Source: Anabaena sp. UHCC 0187 (GTDB taxonomy: Bacteria > Cyanobacteriota > Cyanobacteriia > Cyanobacteriales > Nostocaceae). Taken from it: 64,000 nt of DNA. The notes beneath the pieces were generated by a model, which was not told the origin of the DNA, searched no databases, and was given only the letters and a program-made list of their open reading frames with translations. How positions within the stretch are numbered: the first letter of the stretch is position 1; the number at the start of each line of letters is the position of its first letter. Made by a program: the position numbers and the translations under genes. Location of the stretch: NCBI RefSeq assembly GCF_009712035.1, contig NZ_VILB01000014.1, forward strand, positions 398,086 to 462,085, in the 5' to 3' direction. This document shows positions 10,301 through 18,716 of the stretch, in pieces.

Positions 10301-10981
10301 AAAATAAATGCAGAAAGCTTGATAGGAAATTTATTTGATTTAAAGTTTGGAGCAAAATTATATGAGGTAGGAAAAGGAAATCCTTCACAAAGTAAAAATG
10401 ATGCTAAGAATAAAATTTATGAATCTGAATTAAAAATAGAAGAAAGCTATATTAGACTACTAAGAGCAAGAAATATTCAAAAATATAGACTTAAAATTGA
10501 TGATTATTATGTAAAGTATGGGGAAAATTTAGCTGCTCCACGTTCAATATCAATATTTGAAGGGAAAAGAATCCTAATTCAAAGAATTGTTTCCAAAAAA
10601 ACATTAGATGCAACTTATACAGATGAAACTATGATCTGTAATACAGATGTGATTACATTAAAACCTAAAAATAACACAATAAATGTTAAATTCTATTTAG
10701 CAATTATTTGTTCTAAACTTTGTGCATCTGTATTAAAGTCCCAAAATGTGAATTTAGACAGAACCGCTTTTCCGAAAATTAATACAGAAACTTTATCAAC
10801 TTTTCCAGTTCCTGAATATAAGCCTGAATATATAAATATTGTTTACCTCGTTGATCAAATCCTCACTTCTAAAAAAGCAGATCCAAAAGCAGATACAACC
10901 GCATTAGAAACAGAAATAGATCAGCTAGTGTATCAACTTTACGAAGTAACAGCAGAAGAGATTAAAATTATAGAAGGATAA
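7310..10981 (+). CDS. Type IIG-like restriction-modification enzyme (Eco57I/BREX PglX-like family)
   Basis: A single 1223-residue polypeptide combining nuclease, methyltransferase and specificity parts. The N-terminal third has a PD-(D/E)XK-like pattern (NDLVIHNG, then GVILEFKKP near residue 90). The adenine N6-methyltransferase core has motif I DPAVGSGHFLV near 548 and motif IV NPPY near 844. A coiled coil lies at about 700-815. The C-terminal 350 residues resemble the TaqI-like target-recognition domain. No separate restriction, methylase or specificity gene flanks it, as expected for type IIG. Codon use is AT-rich and lysine/asparagine-rich, unlike the cox genes, which suggests acquisition by transfer. 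A repeat-derived peptide is inserted in frame near residues 661-674. Confidence 0.85.
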   Translation: MNLHKMQPRESLNKAFLKVKPNRNEIEDFKKNLQGLIDKINEAESEEFHKNLIGDFLKNTYYGANHFINTKGRNDLVIHNGKDAKTSVGVILEFKKPTNKSEMLKTDNLNTKAFQELVLYFLRERLTEKNIEIKYLIATNIYEWFIFDANDFEKAFIENKTLVKQFTDFAEGRLTSKKTDFFYKEIAQPAIAEIQEQIPFTYFDIREHQEYLQLGENPHDHKLIPLFKLFSPEHLLKLPFANDSNTLDKDFYSELLHIIGLTEIKDGGKKLIQRKKENERNPGSLIENAIIQLDSLDKISQLEKPEQFGETYPEQLFNVGLALAITWVNRILFLKLLEAQLIKYNKNDLSFGFLNLEKVQNYHDLNSLFFSVLARKQNERNETVKKIFSHVPYLNSSLFEPTDMEQPTIFIQNLRNENLEIFPATVLKDNNGKKRIGEINALEYLFEFLNAYDFSSENGEEIQEENKRLINASVLGLIFEKINGYKDGSFFTPGFITMYMCRETIRRAVIQKFNEVKGWNCESIDDLYEKIEDRKEANTIINSLKICDPAVGSGHFLVSALNEIIAIKSELKILLDREGKRLKEYDIEVVNDELIVIDDEKLLFEYNPKSKESQRVQETLFHEKQTIIENCLFGVDINPNSVKICRLRLWIELLKNAYYRTSPLTPLLGGEGEMRELETLPNIDINIKEGNSLISQFSLDADLRTALNRNKYSIESYRNAVQTYRNAENKEQKREMERLINDIKGNFKTTLQASDPNKTKLRKLEGELFNLENQILLFEETKAEKKTREKKIAKLNNEIDKLRVEIEEIEGGKIYENALEWRFEFPEVLNNEGVFVGFDVVIGNPPYVPSKNLSEREKAIYYEKYKTTEYQINTFGIFSELGINLLKFKGKLCLIIPNYWLATKYDQKLREFLFKENQTTDIINIYSIFESAVVETLLLFSNKESNNQEIRIRSIDRDLSTIDKRLDAVMFSNWSYDEKIVISNLDPELTLSFEDKIKINAESLIGNLFDLKFGAKLYEVGKGNPSQSKNDAKNKIYESELKIEESYIRLLRARNIQKYRLKIDDYYVKYGENLAAPRSISIFEGKRILIQRIVSKKTLDATYTDETMICNTDVITLKPKNNTINVKFYLAIICSKLCASVLKSQNVNLDRTAFPKINTETLSTFPVPEYKPEYINIVYLVDQILTSKKADPKADTTALETEIDQLVYQLYEVTAEEIKIIEG
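9288..9328. repeat. Palindromic repeat inserted in frame in the restriction gene
   Basis: Contains a perfect 10-bp hairpin with a 3-nt loop (CCCCTCTCCT at 9303-9312 against its complement at 9316-9325). It is translated as RTSPLTPLLGGEGE inside the methyltransferase region. This CCCCTCTCC-type palindrome is a known style of dispersed repeat in cyanobacteria, and here it adds about 14 residues without breaking the frame. Confidence 0.75.
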
Positions 10982-10995
10982 ATATCCCAAATTCT

Positions 10996-11025
10996 CACTC
11001 TCTGTGCCTCTGCGTCTCTGCGAGA
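10996..11025. repeat. Dispersed CTCTGCG-type repeat
   Basis: Complement-orientation copy of the CGCAGAGG family, just after the restriction gene stop. Confidence 0.65.
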
Positions 11026-11063
11026 TAAAAATTCATATCCGTTGCTACTAGCAGCAGCAATAG

Positions 11064-11092
11064 GTAGGGGTTTAGCACTGCTAAACCCCTAC
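11064..11092. repeat. 29-bp palindrome
   Basis: GTAGGGGTTTAGCA and its complement meet around a single base. A second copy with one difference lies at 41319-41347. It sits between two convergent genes and may act as a transcription end, although no T-run follows. Confidence 0.75.
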
Positions 11093-11120
11093 ACATCTAG
11101 GTTAAGTCTTTGAAAAATCC

Positions 11121-12740
11121 CTAACGAACCTCATTCAAACTCTCAATTTGCTTCGTAAACATTTCCGTAAATAAACTCATGACTGTGCGTTCTTCCCGGA
11201 CTTTAATATTAGCAGTAATAGACATCCCCGACTGTAAGGATATTTTTCTCTCTTGATTGGTGAGACTTAATTGTTGTCTATCTAATTTGATTCTGGCTGG
11301 AAATCTATAAAATTGATGATTTTGATCGGGAGGTAAAGCATCTGAACCGATATCAATTACCTTACCCTTGATATCGCCAAATTCACTAAAGGGAAAAGAG
11401 TCAATTCTCACATCTACATTCATACCTTTCCTGACAAAACCAATATCTTTATTAGTGATGAAAACTTCTGCTATAAGGCTATCTTTGGGAACAATTTGCA
11501 GTAATTTTTGGGTGGAATTGGCAACAAAACCCGGATTTTTAGCCTGAAGATCAAAAATAACACCGGCTACGGGGGCGCGGAGTTCTTGATATCTAATGTT
11601 TAATTGGGTTTGGGATATTTTGCTATTGATATCTGCTAAACGTTGTTCATTGTCTAAAATGACTTTCATAAATTGACTATCAATTTCAGCAATGCGTTGT
11701 TTATTAGCACCTATTTTTTCTAGAATACCTTTATCAGAACTAGCAACTGTATTGGTTAATTGCTCTTTTCCTTTATCAATATCAAATTCTAAACGTTTTG
11801 CTTCTTCCTGTAATTGTGATATTTCTGCTACGAGAGTTTGTACCTGTTGTTGTTGATTAAGATATTGCAGTTTAGAAATTCCACCTTCTTCAGCTAAGGT
11901 TTTGAGACTAGCTAAAATCTGGCTTTGAATTGCCAAACCATTTTTAGTATCTTGGAGTTTTAATTTAGTTTGAGAGAGTTGTTTTCTGGTTTTTTCAACT
12001 TCTAAATCTGCGGCTTTGGAACGTGATCTTAATTCTGTTTTCGCAACGTCAAGTAGTTGTTGTTCATCAATTCCTATCCCGGCAATTCCCGGTGTACTTC
12101 TTAATTGAGAACGTAATAAATCATTTTCTGCTACTAAGGAAGCACGACTTTTAAGCAGAAAAGCTGATTCTCCTGGTAGTCTACTCCTTAAGAATTCTAT
12201 TTCAGCATCTATTCCTGTACTTGCTCCCATTAAGCGACGGTAAATATTGTTTTCGTTAATTAAAGCTATCCGAATTTTACTCAATGAATTCAATTCTGCT
12301 AAAGTAGCAATGGAATCAAAAGTTAATAATAAATCCCCTGGTTTTACCTCGTCTCCATCTTTCACATAAAGTGATTTCACAACTCCATTAATAGGAGCTT
12401 GTACGTCTTTGACTGTTCCTTCTGGTTTTAATTGACCTGTGGACGGAATTACTTGCTCAATTTTTGCTAAACAAGCCCAAGTAATCCCAAAACAAGCTAA
12501 TCCCATAAGAGTAATCATGATGGTTCGTGACCAAATTGGAGATTGACGTAAAACTACAGATTGCTCGGAGTTATCGAAATTAAAATCAATTTTGGGCTGT
12601 TTGGGAGCGGCTTTGGGGGCTGGTTTGAGGGGTGTTAATACTTGTGTATCTCTATTTAATCCCTTGCCATTACCATTACCATTACCATTTCCGTTTCCGT
12701 TGCCATTTCCGTTGGTGTAATTACCATTAAGTTGAGTCAT
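11121..12740 (-). CDS. HlyD-family periplasmic adaptor of a type I secretion exporter
   Basis: A membrane fusion protein that links an inner-membrane ABC exporter to an outer-membrane channel. Its 539 residues start with an Asn-Gly run (NGNGNGNGNG) encoded by a hexanucleotide tandem repeat and a Pro/Ala/Lys-rich stretch. One membrane helix follows (RTIMITLMGLACFGITWACL, about residues 72-92), then the first half of a lipoyl domain (INGVVKSLYVKDGDEVKPGDLLLTFDS). A long coiled coil runs from about 150 to 380. The second lipoyl half (LRAPVAGVIFDLQ) and a beta-barrel with the conserved end SGMSITANIKVREERTVMSLF complete the chain. It lies 106 bases downstream of the ABC transporter on the same strand and is surely its partner. 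Confidence 0.9.
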   Translation of the reverse strand: MTQLNGNYTNGNGNGNGNGNGNGNGKGLNRDTQVLTPLKPAPKAAPKQPKIDFNFDNSEQSVVLRQSPIWSRTIMITLMGLACFGITWACLAKIEQVIPSTGQLKPEGTVKDVQAPINGVVKSLYVKDGDEVKPGDLLLTFDSIATLAELNSLSKIRIALINENNIYRRLMGASTGIDAEIEFLRSRLPGESAFLLKSRASLVAENDLLRSQLRSTPGIAGIGIDEQQLLDVAKTELRSRSKAADLEVEKTRKQLSQTKLKLQDTKNGLAIQSQILASLKTLAEEGGISKLQYLNQQQQVQTLVAEISQLQEEAKRLEFDIDKGKEQLTNTVASSDKGILEKIGANKQRIAEIDSQFMKVILDNEQRLADINSKISQTQLNIRYQELRAPVAGVIFDLQAKNPGFVANSTQKLLQIVPKDSLIAEVFITNKDIGFVRKGMNVDVRIDSFPFSEFGDIKGKVIDIGSDALPPDQNHQFYRFPARIKLDRQQLSLTNQERKISLQSGMSITANIKVREERTVMSLFTEMFTKQIESLNEVR

Positions 12741-12795
12741 AATAATTTCGGATTTTAGATTGAATATTTTAGTGGTGTCTAATTTTATCTTTAAT

Positions 12796-12846
12796 CAGTT
12801 ATCAGTGGAATTTTATTTACACAACTGACAACTGATAACTGACAAG
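12796..12846. repeat. CAGTTATCAGT/ACTGATAACTG inverted repeat
   Basis: Complementary arms built from the CAACTGA/TCAGTTG heptamer family, lying between the ABC transporter and the HlyD gene. It is short and could form a hairpin in the operon transcript. Confidence 0.55.
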
Positions 12847-15840
12847 TTACAAGCTGATTTCTTGTTGTTGATAAAGGTAGAAATAATGACCTTTAGCCGC
12901 CATAAGTTCTTGATGATTACCTTGTTCTATCATTCTACTGTTATCCATGACGACGATAGTATCCGCATTACTAATAGTATTTAAACGGTGAGTAATAAAG
13001 AAGACGGTGCTACCTTTAAAAGCGCGAGCTAAGTTAAGGCAAATTTGTCTTTCGGTGGGATAATCTAGGGCGCTGGTGGCTTCGTCTAAAACCAATAATT
13101 TAGGTCTTTGTAAGACGGAACGAGCGATCGCAATTCTCTGTCTTTGTCCACCGGAAAGGGCTGATCCTCTTTCACCAACTCGCGTATTATAACCATTAGG
13201 CAAGCTCATAATAAATTCATGAGCAACGGCAATTTGAGCAGCTTCAATAACTTCCTCCGTTGTAGCATCAGGATTAGTTAAAGCAATGTTTTCTAGAACT
13301 GTGCCATCAAATAAGAGAGTATCTTGGGGAACTACACCAATTTGTCGTCGGAGAGAATAAAGTTCTACTTTGGCAATGTCGTAACCATCAACTAAAATTC
13401 TGCCAGATTCTGTATCATAAAGTCTGAGCAGTAATTTCATCATTGTACTTTTGCCAGAACCACTTTGTCCGACAATGCCCACAAATTTACCTGCGGGAAA
13501 TTCGACGCTCACATTACTAAGTTGTAGTGGTCCACTAGCAGCAAATCGGAAGGAAACATTGTCATATTTAACAGCACCAACAATGGCAGGAAGAGGAATA
13601 TTATTTTTGTCTATTTCTGCTTCTTGGGGTGTATCCACAATATCACTTAATCGCTCTAAAGATAAACCAGTTTCTTGGAAGTTTTGCCAGATTTGTGCCA
13701 AGCGTAAGATTGGAGTAGTAACGTAACTAGAAATAATTCTAAAAGCGATTAATTCTCCTAATGTTAATTCTCCTTTCAAAACTAAATAAGCTCCCACCCA
13801 TAAAACTAATAAGCTGCTAAGTTTGCTCAGAAACTGACTTGTGGAATTAGCTAATGTGGAAGTGATAACAGTTTTGAAGCCAGCGGCGACAAATTTAGCA
13901 TATTTCTTTTGCCAAGAAAAGCGGGTTCGCAATTCAATATTTTGGGCTTTGACTGTTTGAATACCTGACATTACCTCAACCAAATAAGATTGAGTTTCGG
14001 CATTACGTTCAGCTTTACCTCTTAATTGTCTGCTTACGGTTGGGGCAGCAATTAATGTAATTAACACAAATAGAGGAATTGTCCCTAATCCTACTAGAGT
14101 TAGTTGCCAACTGTAAAACAGCATGACAACTATATAGACTACGGAAAATAGGGCATCTAAGCCCACTGTTAACGCTGTACCCGTGAGAAATTGACGAATA
14201 TTTTCTAATTCGTTAATTCTTGTTGATAGTTCACCAACTGGCCTTTTATCAAAATAGCGCAGTGGTAAGCGGAGTAAGTGGTCAATAATTTGTGACCCTA
14301 AACTCATATCAATGCGGTTGGTGGTATCTACAAACAAGTAAGTCCGCAATGTAGTTAATACGGCTTCAAATACACCAACGGCTAATAGTAATACCCCTAA
14401 AACATTTAGGGTACTAATACTATTTTGGACGATGACTTTATCAATAATTAGCTGAATAACTAGGGGATTGGCTAGGGCAGCTAATTGCACAAAGAAGGAA
14501 GCAATAAATACTTCTATCAGCACCCGACGGTAACGCGATAGATAGGGAACAAACCACGCTAAACCAAATCTTTCTTTAGGTGTTTCTTTAGTTGCACTAA
14601 GCAACAACACCCTAATTTGTGGTTGTAAGTTAGTTTCATCGGTTTCTAGTTCTTCCACCAATTTATCAATTTGGCAGTTGATAATACCTTGAGATGGTAC
14701 ACCTAAAACGACTTTTTTCCCGTCTACTGCATAGAGAACAGCAAAGTTATCACGATAATGAATTAATGCTGGGGTGGGTATGCGGTTGATAGAAACAGCG
14801 GGAACGTCAACTAGTTGGGATTTAAGTCCAATTAATTCTGATAAATAAGCGCAAAGTTGAAAAGATACACTACCTTGGCGTTTAATTTGATCATGTAAAA
14901 TCCGCCGGACTACTTCTTTCCGAAAGGGAATTTCTAAATGCTTAGATAGCATTTGAAAACAAGCCAGACTGGAATCTAATTCTCCTTGTCCACGAAAAAA
15001 TGGATAGTTTGGATTTTTTGATGACTTGTTTGATGTAGCTGGGGGAATAAATTCTGGTTCTGGTGCGTAGGGAATTTCTAAGGTTACTGTGCTATCTGAT
15101 ATATTTTCTAATATTTCTGACTGTGTGGGAAAAGGATTAAGCAATGATAAATCAGTAGGAGTGATACCCAATAACCGGAGAGGAACATTTCCTTTAACTT
15201 CAATTACTTCCGTTACTATGCGAGAACCAGGCATTAAATTAGTTAAAGAATTACTACCACTGACAAACCAAATCCGATTGCTTTCTAATTCCTGTAAGGA
15301 AGTTTTTCCTGGTGATAAATAATGAACTTTTGACCCTAATAAGACTTGTTGAGTAATGTCTTTGAGATTGTGATTTACTAAAGCTTGTTGGGCTATCTGT
15401 GAACTCAAAACATCAAATACTTCAATTACGTGACTTTGGTGTTGACGAGCTTGAGCAAAGGCTGAATTTTGAGCAATAAATTGTAAATAATCTGCGGCTT
15501 TCCAGGTTAAACAGATTACTTCTGTTGAAGCAATGGCTGTTTCACAAGGAATCTGACGCAACCAACCAATTTCGCCAATTATTGCCCCTGGTTGTAGCAA
15601 TTTTAAAGTAATTGGTAATTGGGTTTGGGCATCATATCCTAAGAGTCTGACATTACCTTGATACAGAATAGCTATCCGTTCTGGTAGTTGTTCTTTTCCA
15701 ATAATTTTCTGACCAATATGATAGCGTAAAGGTTGTAATATTTGTGATGATAAGAGGTTGCTAATTTCCTCAGTTGATAATTGATCAAACCCTTCAATAG
15801 TGGCAATGAAATCTTCAAATGTACTCTTCGTATAAGTCAT
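12847..15840 (-). CDS. ABC exporter with cyclic-nucleotide-type sensor domain and inactive C39-like domain
   Basis: This 997-residue half-transporter has four parts. Residues 1-150 resemble a cAMP-binding/cNMP fold (ILYQGNVRLLG, PGAIIGEIGWL). Residues about 280-405 align with a C39 bacteriocin peptidase domain. An ABC transmembrane domain covers about 430-715. A nucleotide-binding domain ends the chain, with Walker A GQSGSGKS near 790, signature LSGGQRQR near 895, LLVLDEATSALD and the H-loop FITHRL. The C39 catalytic residues are lost by my alignment: Cys to Ser290 (ELDSSLAC), His to Asn365 (RDNFAVLY), and the Asp-Pro motif reads GVPSQG. It should therefore bind and export substrates without cleaving a leader, like the C39-like domain of HlyB. 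The operon order is parvulin gene, this gene, HlyD. No cargo gene is evident nearby. Confidence 0.88.
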   Translation of the reverse strand: MTYTKSTFEDFIATIEGFDQLSTEEISNLLSSQILQPLRYHIGQKIIGKEQLPERIAILYQGNVRLLGYDAQTQLPITLKLLQPGAIIGEIGWLRQIPCETAIASTEVICLTWKAADYLQFIAQNSAFAQARQHQSHVIEVFDVLSSQIAQQALVNHNLKDITQQVLLGSKVHYLSPGKTSLQELESNRIWFVSGSNSLTNLMPGSRIVTEVIEVKGNVPLRLLGITPTDLSLLNPFPTQSEILENISDSTVTLEIPYAPEPEFIPPATSNKSSKNPNYPFFRGQGELDSSLACFQMLSKHLEIPFRKEVVRRILHDQIKRQGSVSFQLCAYLSELIGLKSQLVDVPAVSINRIPTPALIHYRDNFAVLYAVDGKKVVLGVPSQGIINCQIDKLVEELETDETNLQPQIRVLLLSATKETPKERFGLAWFVPYLSRYRRVLIEVFIASFFVQLAALANPLVIQLIIDKVIVQNSISTLNVLGVLLLAVGVFEAVLTTLRTYLFVDTTNRIDMSLGSQIIDHLLRLPLRYFDKRPVGELSTRINELENIRQFLTGTALTVGLDALFSVVYIVVMLFYSWQLTLVGLGTIPLFVLITLIAAPTVSRQLRGKAERNAETQSYLVEVMSGIQTVKAQNIELRTRFSWQKKYAKFVAAGFKTVITSTLANSTSQFLSKLSSLLVLWVGAYLVLKGELTLGELIAFRIISSYVTTPILRLAQIWQNFQETGLSLERLSDIVDTPQEAEIDKNNIPLPAIVGAVKYDNVSFRFAASGPLQLSNVSVEFPAGKFVGIVGQSGSGKSTMMKLLLRLYDTESGRILVDGYDIAKVELYSLRRQIGVVPQDTLLFDGTVLENIALTNPDATTEEVIEAAQIAVAHEFIMSLPNGYNTRVGERGSALSGGQRQRIAIARSVLQRPKLLVLDEATSALDYPTERQICLNLARAFKGSTVFFITHRLNTISNADTIVVMDNSRMIEQGNHQELMAAKGHYFYLYQQQEISL

Positions 15841-15896
15841 GTTTACTGAAGTTAGTTATTTTACTTTATATTTACTAAAAGTTTGATAATGGCGAT

Positions 15897-16628
15897 TTAA
15901 GATGTCTGAATTTGCCATGTTTGTTCTTTCATTTGTCCTTGTAACCACTGATTAAATCTTTCATTCAACAACCGTTGACGCATAGAACGATCTAGTTGGG
16001 CTGGTAGTAACTTTTCTAATCGGACAATTACAAACAAATTATTGATTTGAGTTGGTGGTGATAGTTGCTGTGGTTGGCTTTTGGAAAGGATATTTACTAA
16101 TGTTGGATGGAGTGATTGTAAATCTATGGGACCAACTAAGCCATCAGTTTGAGCTTCTGGGCCTTGGGCGTACTCCCGCGCTAAGGCAGCAAAAGACTGT
16201 TCACCCTCTTGGATACGGAAGTAAATTTCTTGAGCAATGCCAATTTCCGTGGTAGTAATCAGAGAGTAAATCACCCTATCCAACTGGCCTTTCCGTTGGA
16301 AGAAATAAGAGTTTAAATCCCCTCCCCATGTTGTTTCTTTGAACTTTTCCAGTTTAATAGAGCGGGTGGCCATCATCTTTAATTGCTGGAAACTTTCTCC
16401 CTGTTGTTCTATTCCCTGATATTGTTGGGCTAATTGTTCACAGGCCAGTTTTTCTTCTTCTGGAGTACAGACAATTTCTGCTGTTGCTTGATCAAGGATA
16501 ATTTCCTTGATTAATAGTGGTAATAGCTGGTATTGGGACAATAATGATAAAACTTCGGAAGGCTGAAGGGTGCGATCGCCCAATTGTAGAACTTGATTCA
16601 TATTGTTTGTGATCAGATTTGCCACCAT
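15897..16628 (-). CDS. Parvulin-like (PpiC/SurA) peptidyl-prolyl isomerase of the export operon
   Basis: A 243-residue protein with a SurA-type helical N-terminus and a parvulin domain around residues 130-215, with the pattern IYFRIQEGEQSFAALAREYA...GLVGPIDLQSLHPTLVNIL. There is no signal peptide or membrane segment, so it is presumably cytoplasmic or carried by the exporter. The gene ends 56 bases before the ABC exporter on the same strand. Parvulin-ABC-HlyD sets are common in filamentous cyanobacteria and presumably help handle exported polypeptides. I use the ATG at 16628, which has AGAAG upstream; the ATG at 16601 has no ribosome-binding site. Confidence 0.75.
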   Translation of the reverse strand: MVANLITNNMNQVLQLGDRTLQPSEVLSLLSQYQLLPLLIKEIILDQATAEIVCTPEEEKLACEQLAQQYQGIEQQGESFQQLKMMATRSIKLEKFKETTWGGDLNSYFFQRKGQLDRVIYSLITTTEIGIAQEIYFRIQEGEQSFAALAREYAQGPEAQTDGLVGPIDLQSLHPTLVNILSKSQPQQLSPPTQINNLFVIVRLEKLLPAQLDRSMRQRLLNERFNQWLQGQMKEQTWQIQTS

Positions 16629-17249
16629 TGTTAACTTCTTTTGAAAAGATAATAGAACCAGATTTTAACCACGTTATCTTTAGGTTAAGATTGTGGAATT
16701 CATTGCAACTTTACTTTGCTTTGATTTAAGTGTGTATATACATATCCTTAATTTTTCCAAAATCAGAAGTTAATTTTGTAAAGTTCATGTGAAGTTACTG
16801 AGTCGGAGTGCTGATATTTGCATATTATTGTACTAAAATACCATGAATTGATAAATTTGTCATATCAACCTCACTTATACTCCGTCCAGCTTTGTCAATC
16901 TTCACTATTGCATAGTTTTACTCAGCTAAGTCGCTGATTAGGTAATAGATGACAGGTGATGAAAAATAGGGAATAGGATGTAATTACGAATCATCAGCCT
17001 GAATTAGATAACCAAGAACTTCAGGGTTATTGACTTACTAACTAATCTTGAAAAATCAATCTAATCTGAAAAATAATTACAACACCTAATAGTTGAATAC
17101 AGGATAAAAATTATTAAAGGTAAATTTAATTTCTCTAAAAAGGTAAATATAGTCACAAAAATACTGGCGAGTTGAGGAGTCAGAAGTTACAGGATTGCAC
17201 ATAAAATCCCCTGATCCTCTCTGTCTCCTCACCGATAAAATGATCTTAA
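16629..17249. other. Intergenic region upstream of the export operon
   Basis: About 620 AT-rich bases holding the promoter of the parvulin-ABC-HlyD operon and the 3' side of the COP23 gene. I looked on both strands for a small secreted cargo with a GG leader and for RNA genes and found none. Confidence 0.45.
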
Positions 17250-18032
17250 TTAACGAAATTTGCCAGGATTTAGACGGCTGGGAGCTTGGCGTTGAATATT
17301 ACGTCCAATTCCTACTCCATTCTTTAAACTTCTACCAGTACCACCATCTTGAGGATCAAGATATGGTTTTAAATTAATCCCATTCTTGGAAGAACTAACT
17401 TGATTTTTACCGCCTAGAAGCGTTTGTCCCAGGCTGTATAAGCTATCTCTATTACCTCTGTTACGATTAGTGTAGGTATTAACAGCAATAGTTTGTTGTC
17501 CACTATCAGCAGTAGTTAGGTTTTGGAATACACTATTACGGATTGTATAGGGATCTTTGCCACGGGGTACTGTCAAGACAATTCGACAACTGGGTTGAGC
17601 TTCCGTTGTGACACAAATAATATTTTCGTTATTTTCTACAGCTATTTGCAGTTCTTGTAAGCCATCAGGGCGATATAATTCTAAACGGGTGGCAATCGCT
17701 TCACAACGTTTTTGGGCATCCCAACCACCCCCTAAGTTTTGAGGTGCAGCCCAAGCAAAATATTGTCCTGGTTGACTTTGGGGCTGATACATGACTGTAA
17801 ACTGTCCATTGTTAGATTGACAACTAAACCTGGCGCTACTGTTAACTGTGGTGGAAGTCGGTATGGTGGTTGATGAACCAGAGGGAACTGTAGTTGAGCC
17901 TGATGGAACTGTAGTGGATGAACCTGATGGAACTGTAGGAACAACAACTTGAGCAAAAGCTACAGTATTACCAAAAAATAAAGAACAGCCAAGACTACTC
18001 AACAATAAAAACCGCAGCGATTGTAATGACAT
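17250..18032 (-). CDS. COP23-domain secreted or lipid-associated protein
   Basis: A 260-residue protein with an N-terminal signal peptide (LRFLLLSSLGCSLFFGNTVAFAQ) and a Thr/Ser/Pro-Gly linker made of tandem VPSGSTT units at about 33-65. The COP23 domain follows from about 68 to 200: RFSCQSNNGQFTVMYQ, WDAQKRCEAIATRLE, ICVTTEAQPSC and YTNR. The domain is named after a circadian-oscillating membrane-associated protein of Cyanothece, and its molecular function is unknown. Four conserved cysteines probably form two disulfides. The C-terminal tail is basic and Gly/Asn-rich. The gene stands alone. Confidence 0.75.
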   Translation of the reverse strand: MSLQSLRFLLLSSLGCSLFFGNTVAFAQVVVPTVPSGSSTTVPSGSTTVPSGSSTTIPTSTTVNSSARFSCQSNNGQFTVMYQPQSQPGQYFAWAAPQNLGGGWDAQKRCEAIATRLELYRPDGLQELQIAVENNENIICVTTEAQPSCRIVLTVPRGKDPYTIRNSVFQNLTTADSGQQTIAVNTYTNRNRGNRDSLYSLGQTLLGGKNQVSSSKNGINLKPYLDPQDGGTGRSLKNGVGIGRNIQRQAPSRLNPGKFR

Positions 18033-18142
18033 AAATATAACCTCTGATAGAAACAGGTAGATAGCTGATATTTCTATTGACGGAGAATATATATTTTTGA
18101 TTCATTAACAATACCTATTTTTTTGTTTTGAGTATACATAGG

Positions 18143-18192
18143 AGAAACCGCTACAAGCTACGAAGGATTATCAGCAGCTTACAGCGGTTTCT
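18143..18192. repeat. Hairpin upstream of the COP23 gene
   Basis: AGAAACCGCT at 18143-18152 pairs with AGCGGTTTCT at 18183-18192, with secondary AGCT pairs inside. The right arm (TTACAGCGGTTTC) matches the end of the element at 28882, so it may be a small relative of that family. Confidence 0.5.
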
Positions 18193-18243
18193 TGATTAGG
18201 TTGTAGTTCAATACAAAAATATAGAGGTGGACTTGACAAGCAA

Positions 18244-18510
18244 TCAATTAAATCCGATCTCAAATTGCGCTTCCTTGATTTCTAATTCTTGGTTGCACTT
18301 CTGGCTGTAAGTTTCAACACCTCCAATAACAACTTGGTGAGATTCAGGCGAAAACACTTTAACAGGAAGCAAAAACCTAAAATTGATTGCCGGGACACTA
18401 GAGCAGGAGGCACAAACTCTAATGAGAAAGTTTTGATTTAAGGTTTGACTTTTAACCTTTTTGTACCATGCCCTTAATCTAGCATGAGTTTTTTTATTTG
18501 TGTTGTCTGT
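18244..18510 (-). pseudogene. Unlabelled coding remnant (about 88 codons, no start)
   Basis: Between in-frame stops the minus strand is open for 88 codons and reads like real protein: WYKKVKSQTLNQNFLIRV, then FRFLLPVKVFSPESHQVVIG, then VETYSQKCNQELEIKEAQFE, ending EIGFN. There is no ATG, GTG or TTG in the first half, and two stops precede the frame. I read it as the 3' part of a gene whose start has been lost, next to the broken psbA copy. The family is not recognised. It could also be a chance open frame, but the amino-acid composition argues against that. Confidence 0.4.
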
Positions 18511-18633
18511 TTACTAAACTTGAAATTCATTAATATATTGCAACAATTCGGAAATCTTTCTCAGAAAAATATCGCCATCTTTGGTTTTGATCTATAACTA
18601 ATAATTTAGATAAATATATGCTTAACAAGTTAT

Positions 18634-18670
18634 AAAAAAAGCAACCCAAAGCATTTTTAAATTGGGTTGC
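18634..18670 (-). terminator. Intrinsic terminator of the psbA remnant
   Basis: GCAACCCAA at 18641-18649 pairs with TTGGGTTGC at 18662-18670. On the minus strand the hairpin is followed by seven T. It lies 47 bases past the psbA stop and has been kept intact although the gene body is deleted. Confidence 0.75.
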
Positions 18671-18716
18671 TTACACTGTTTTTGAGGAAATTAAAACGAA
18701 CTGAATTCAGAGCCAA

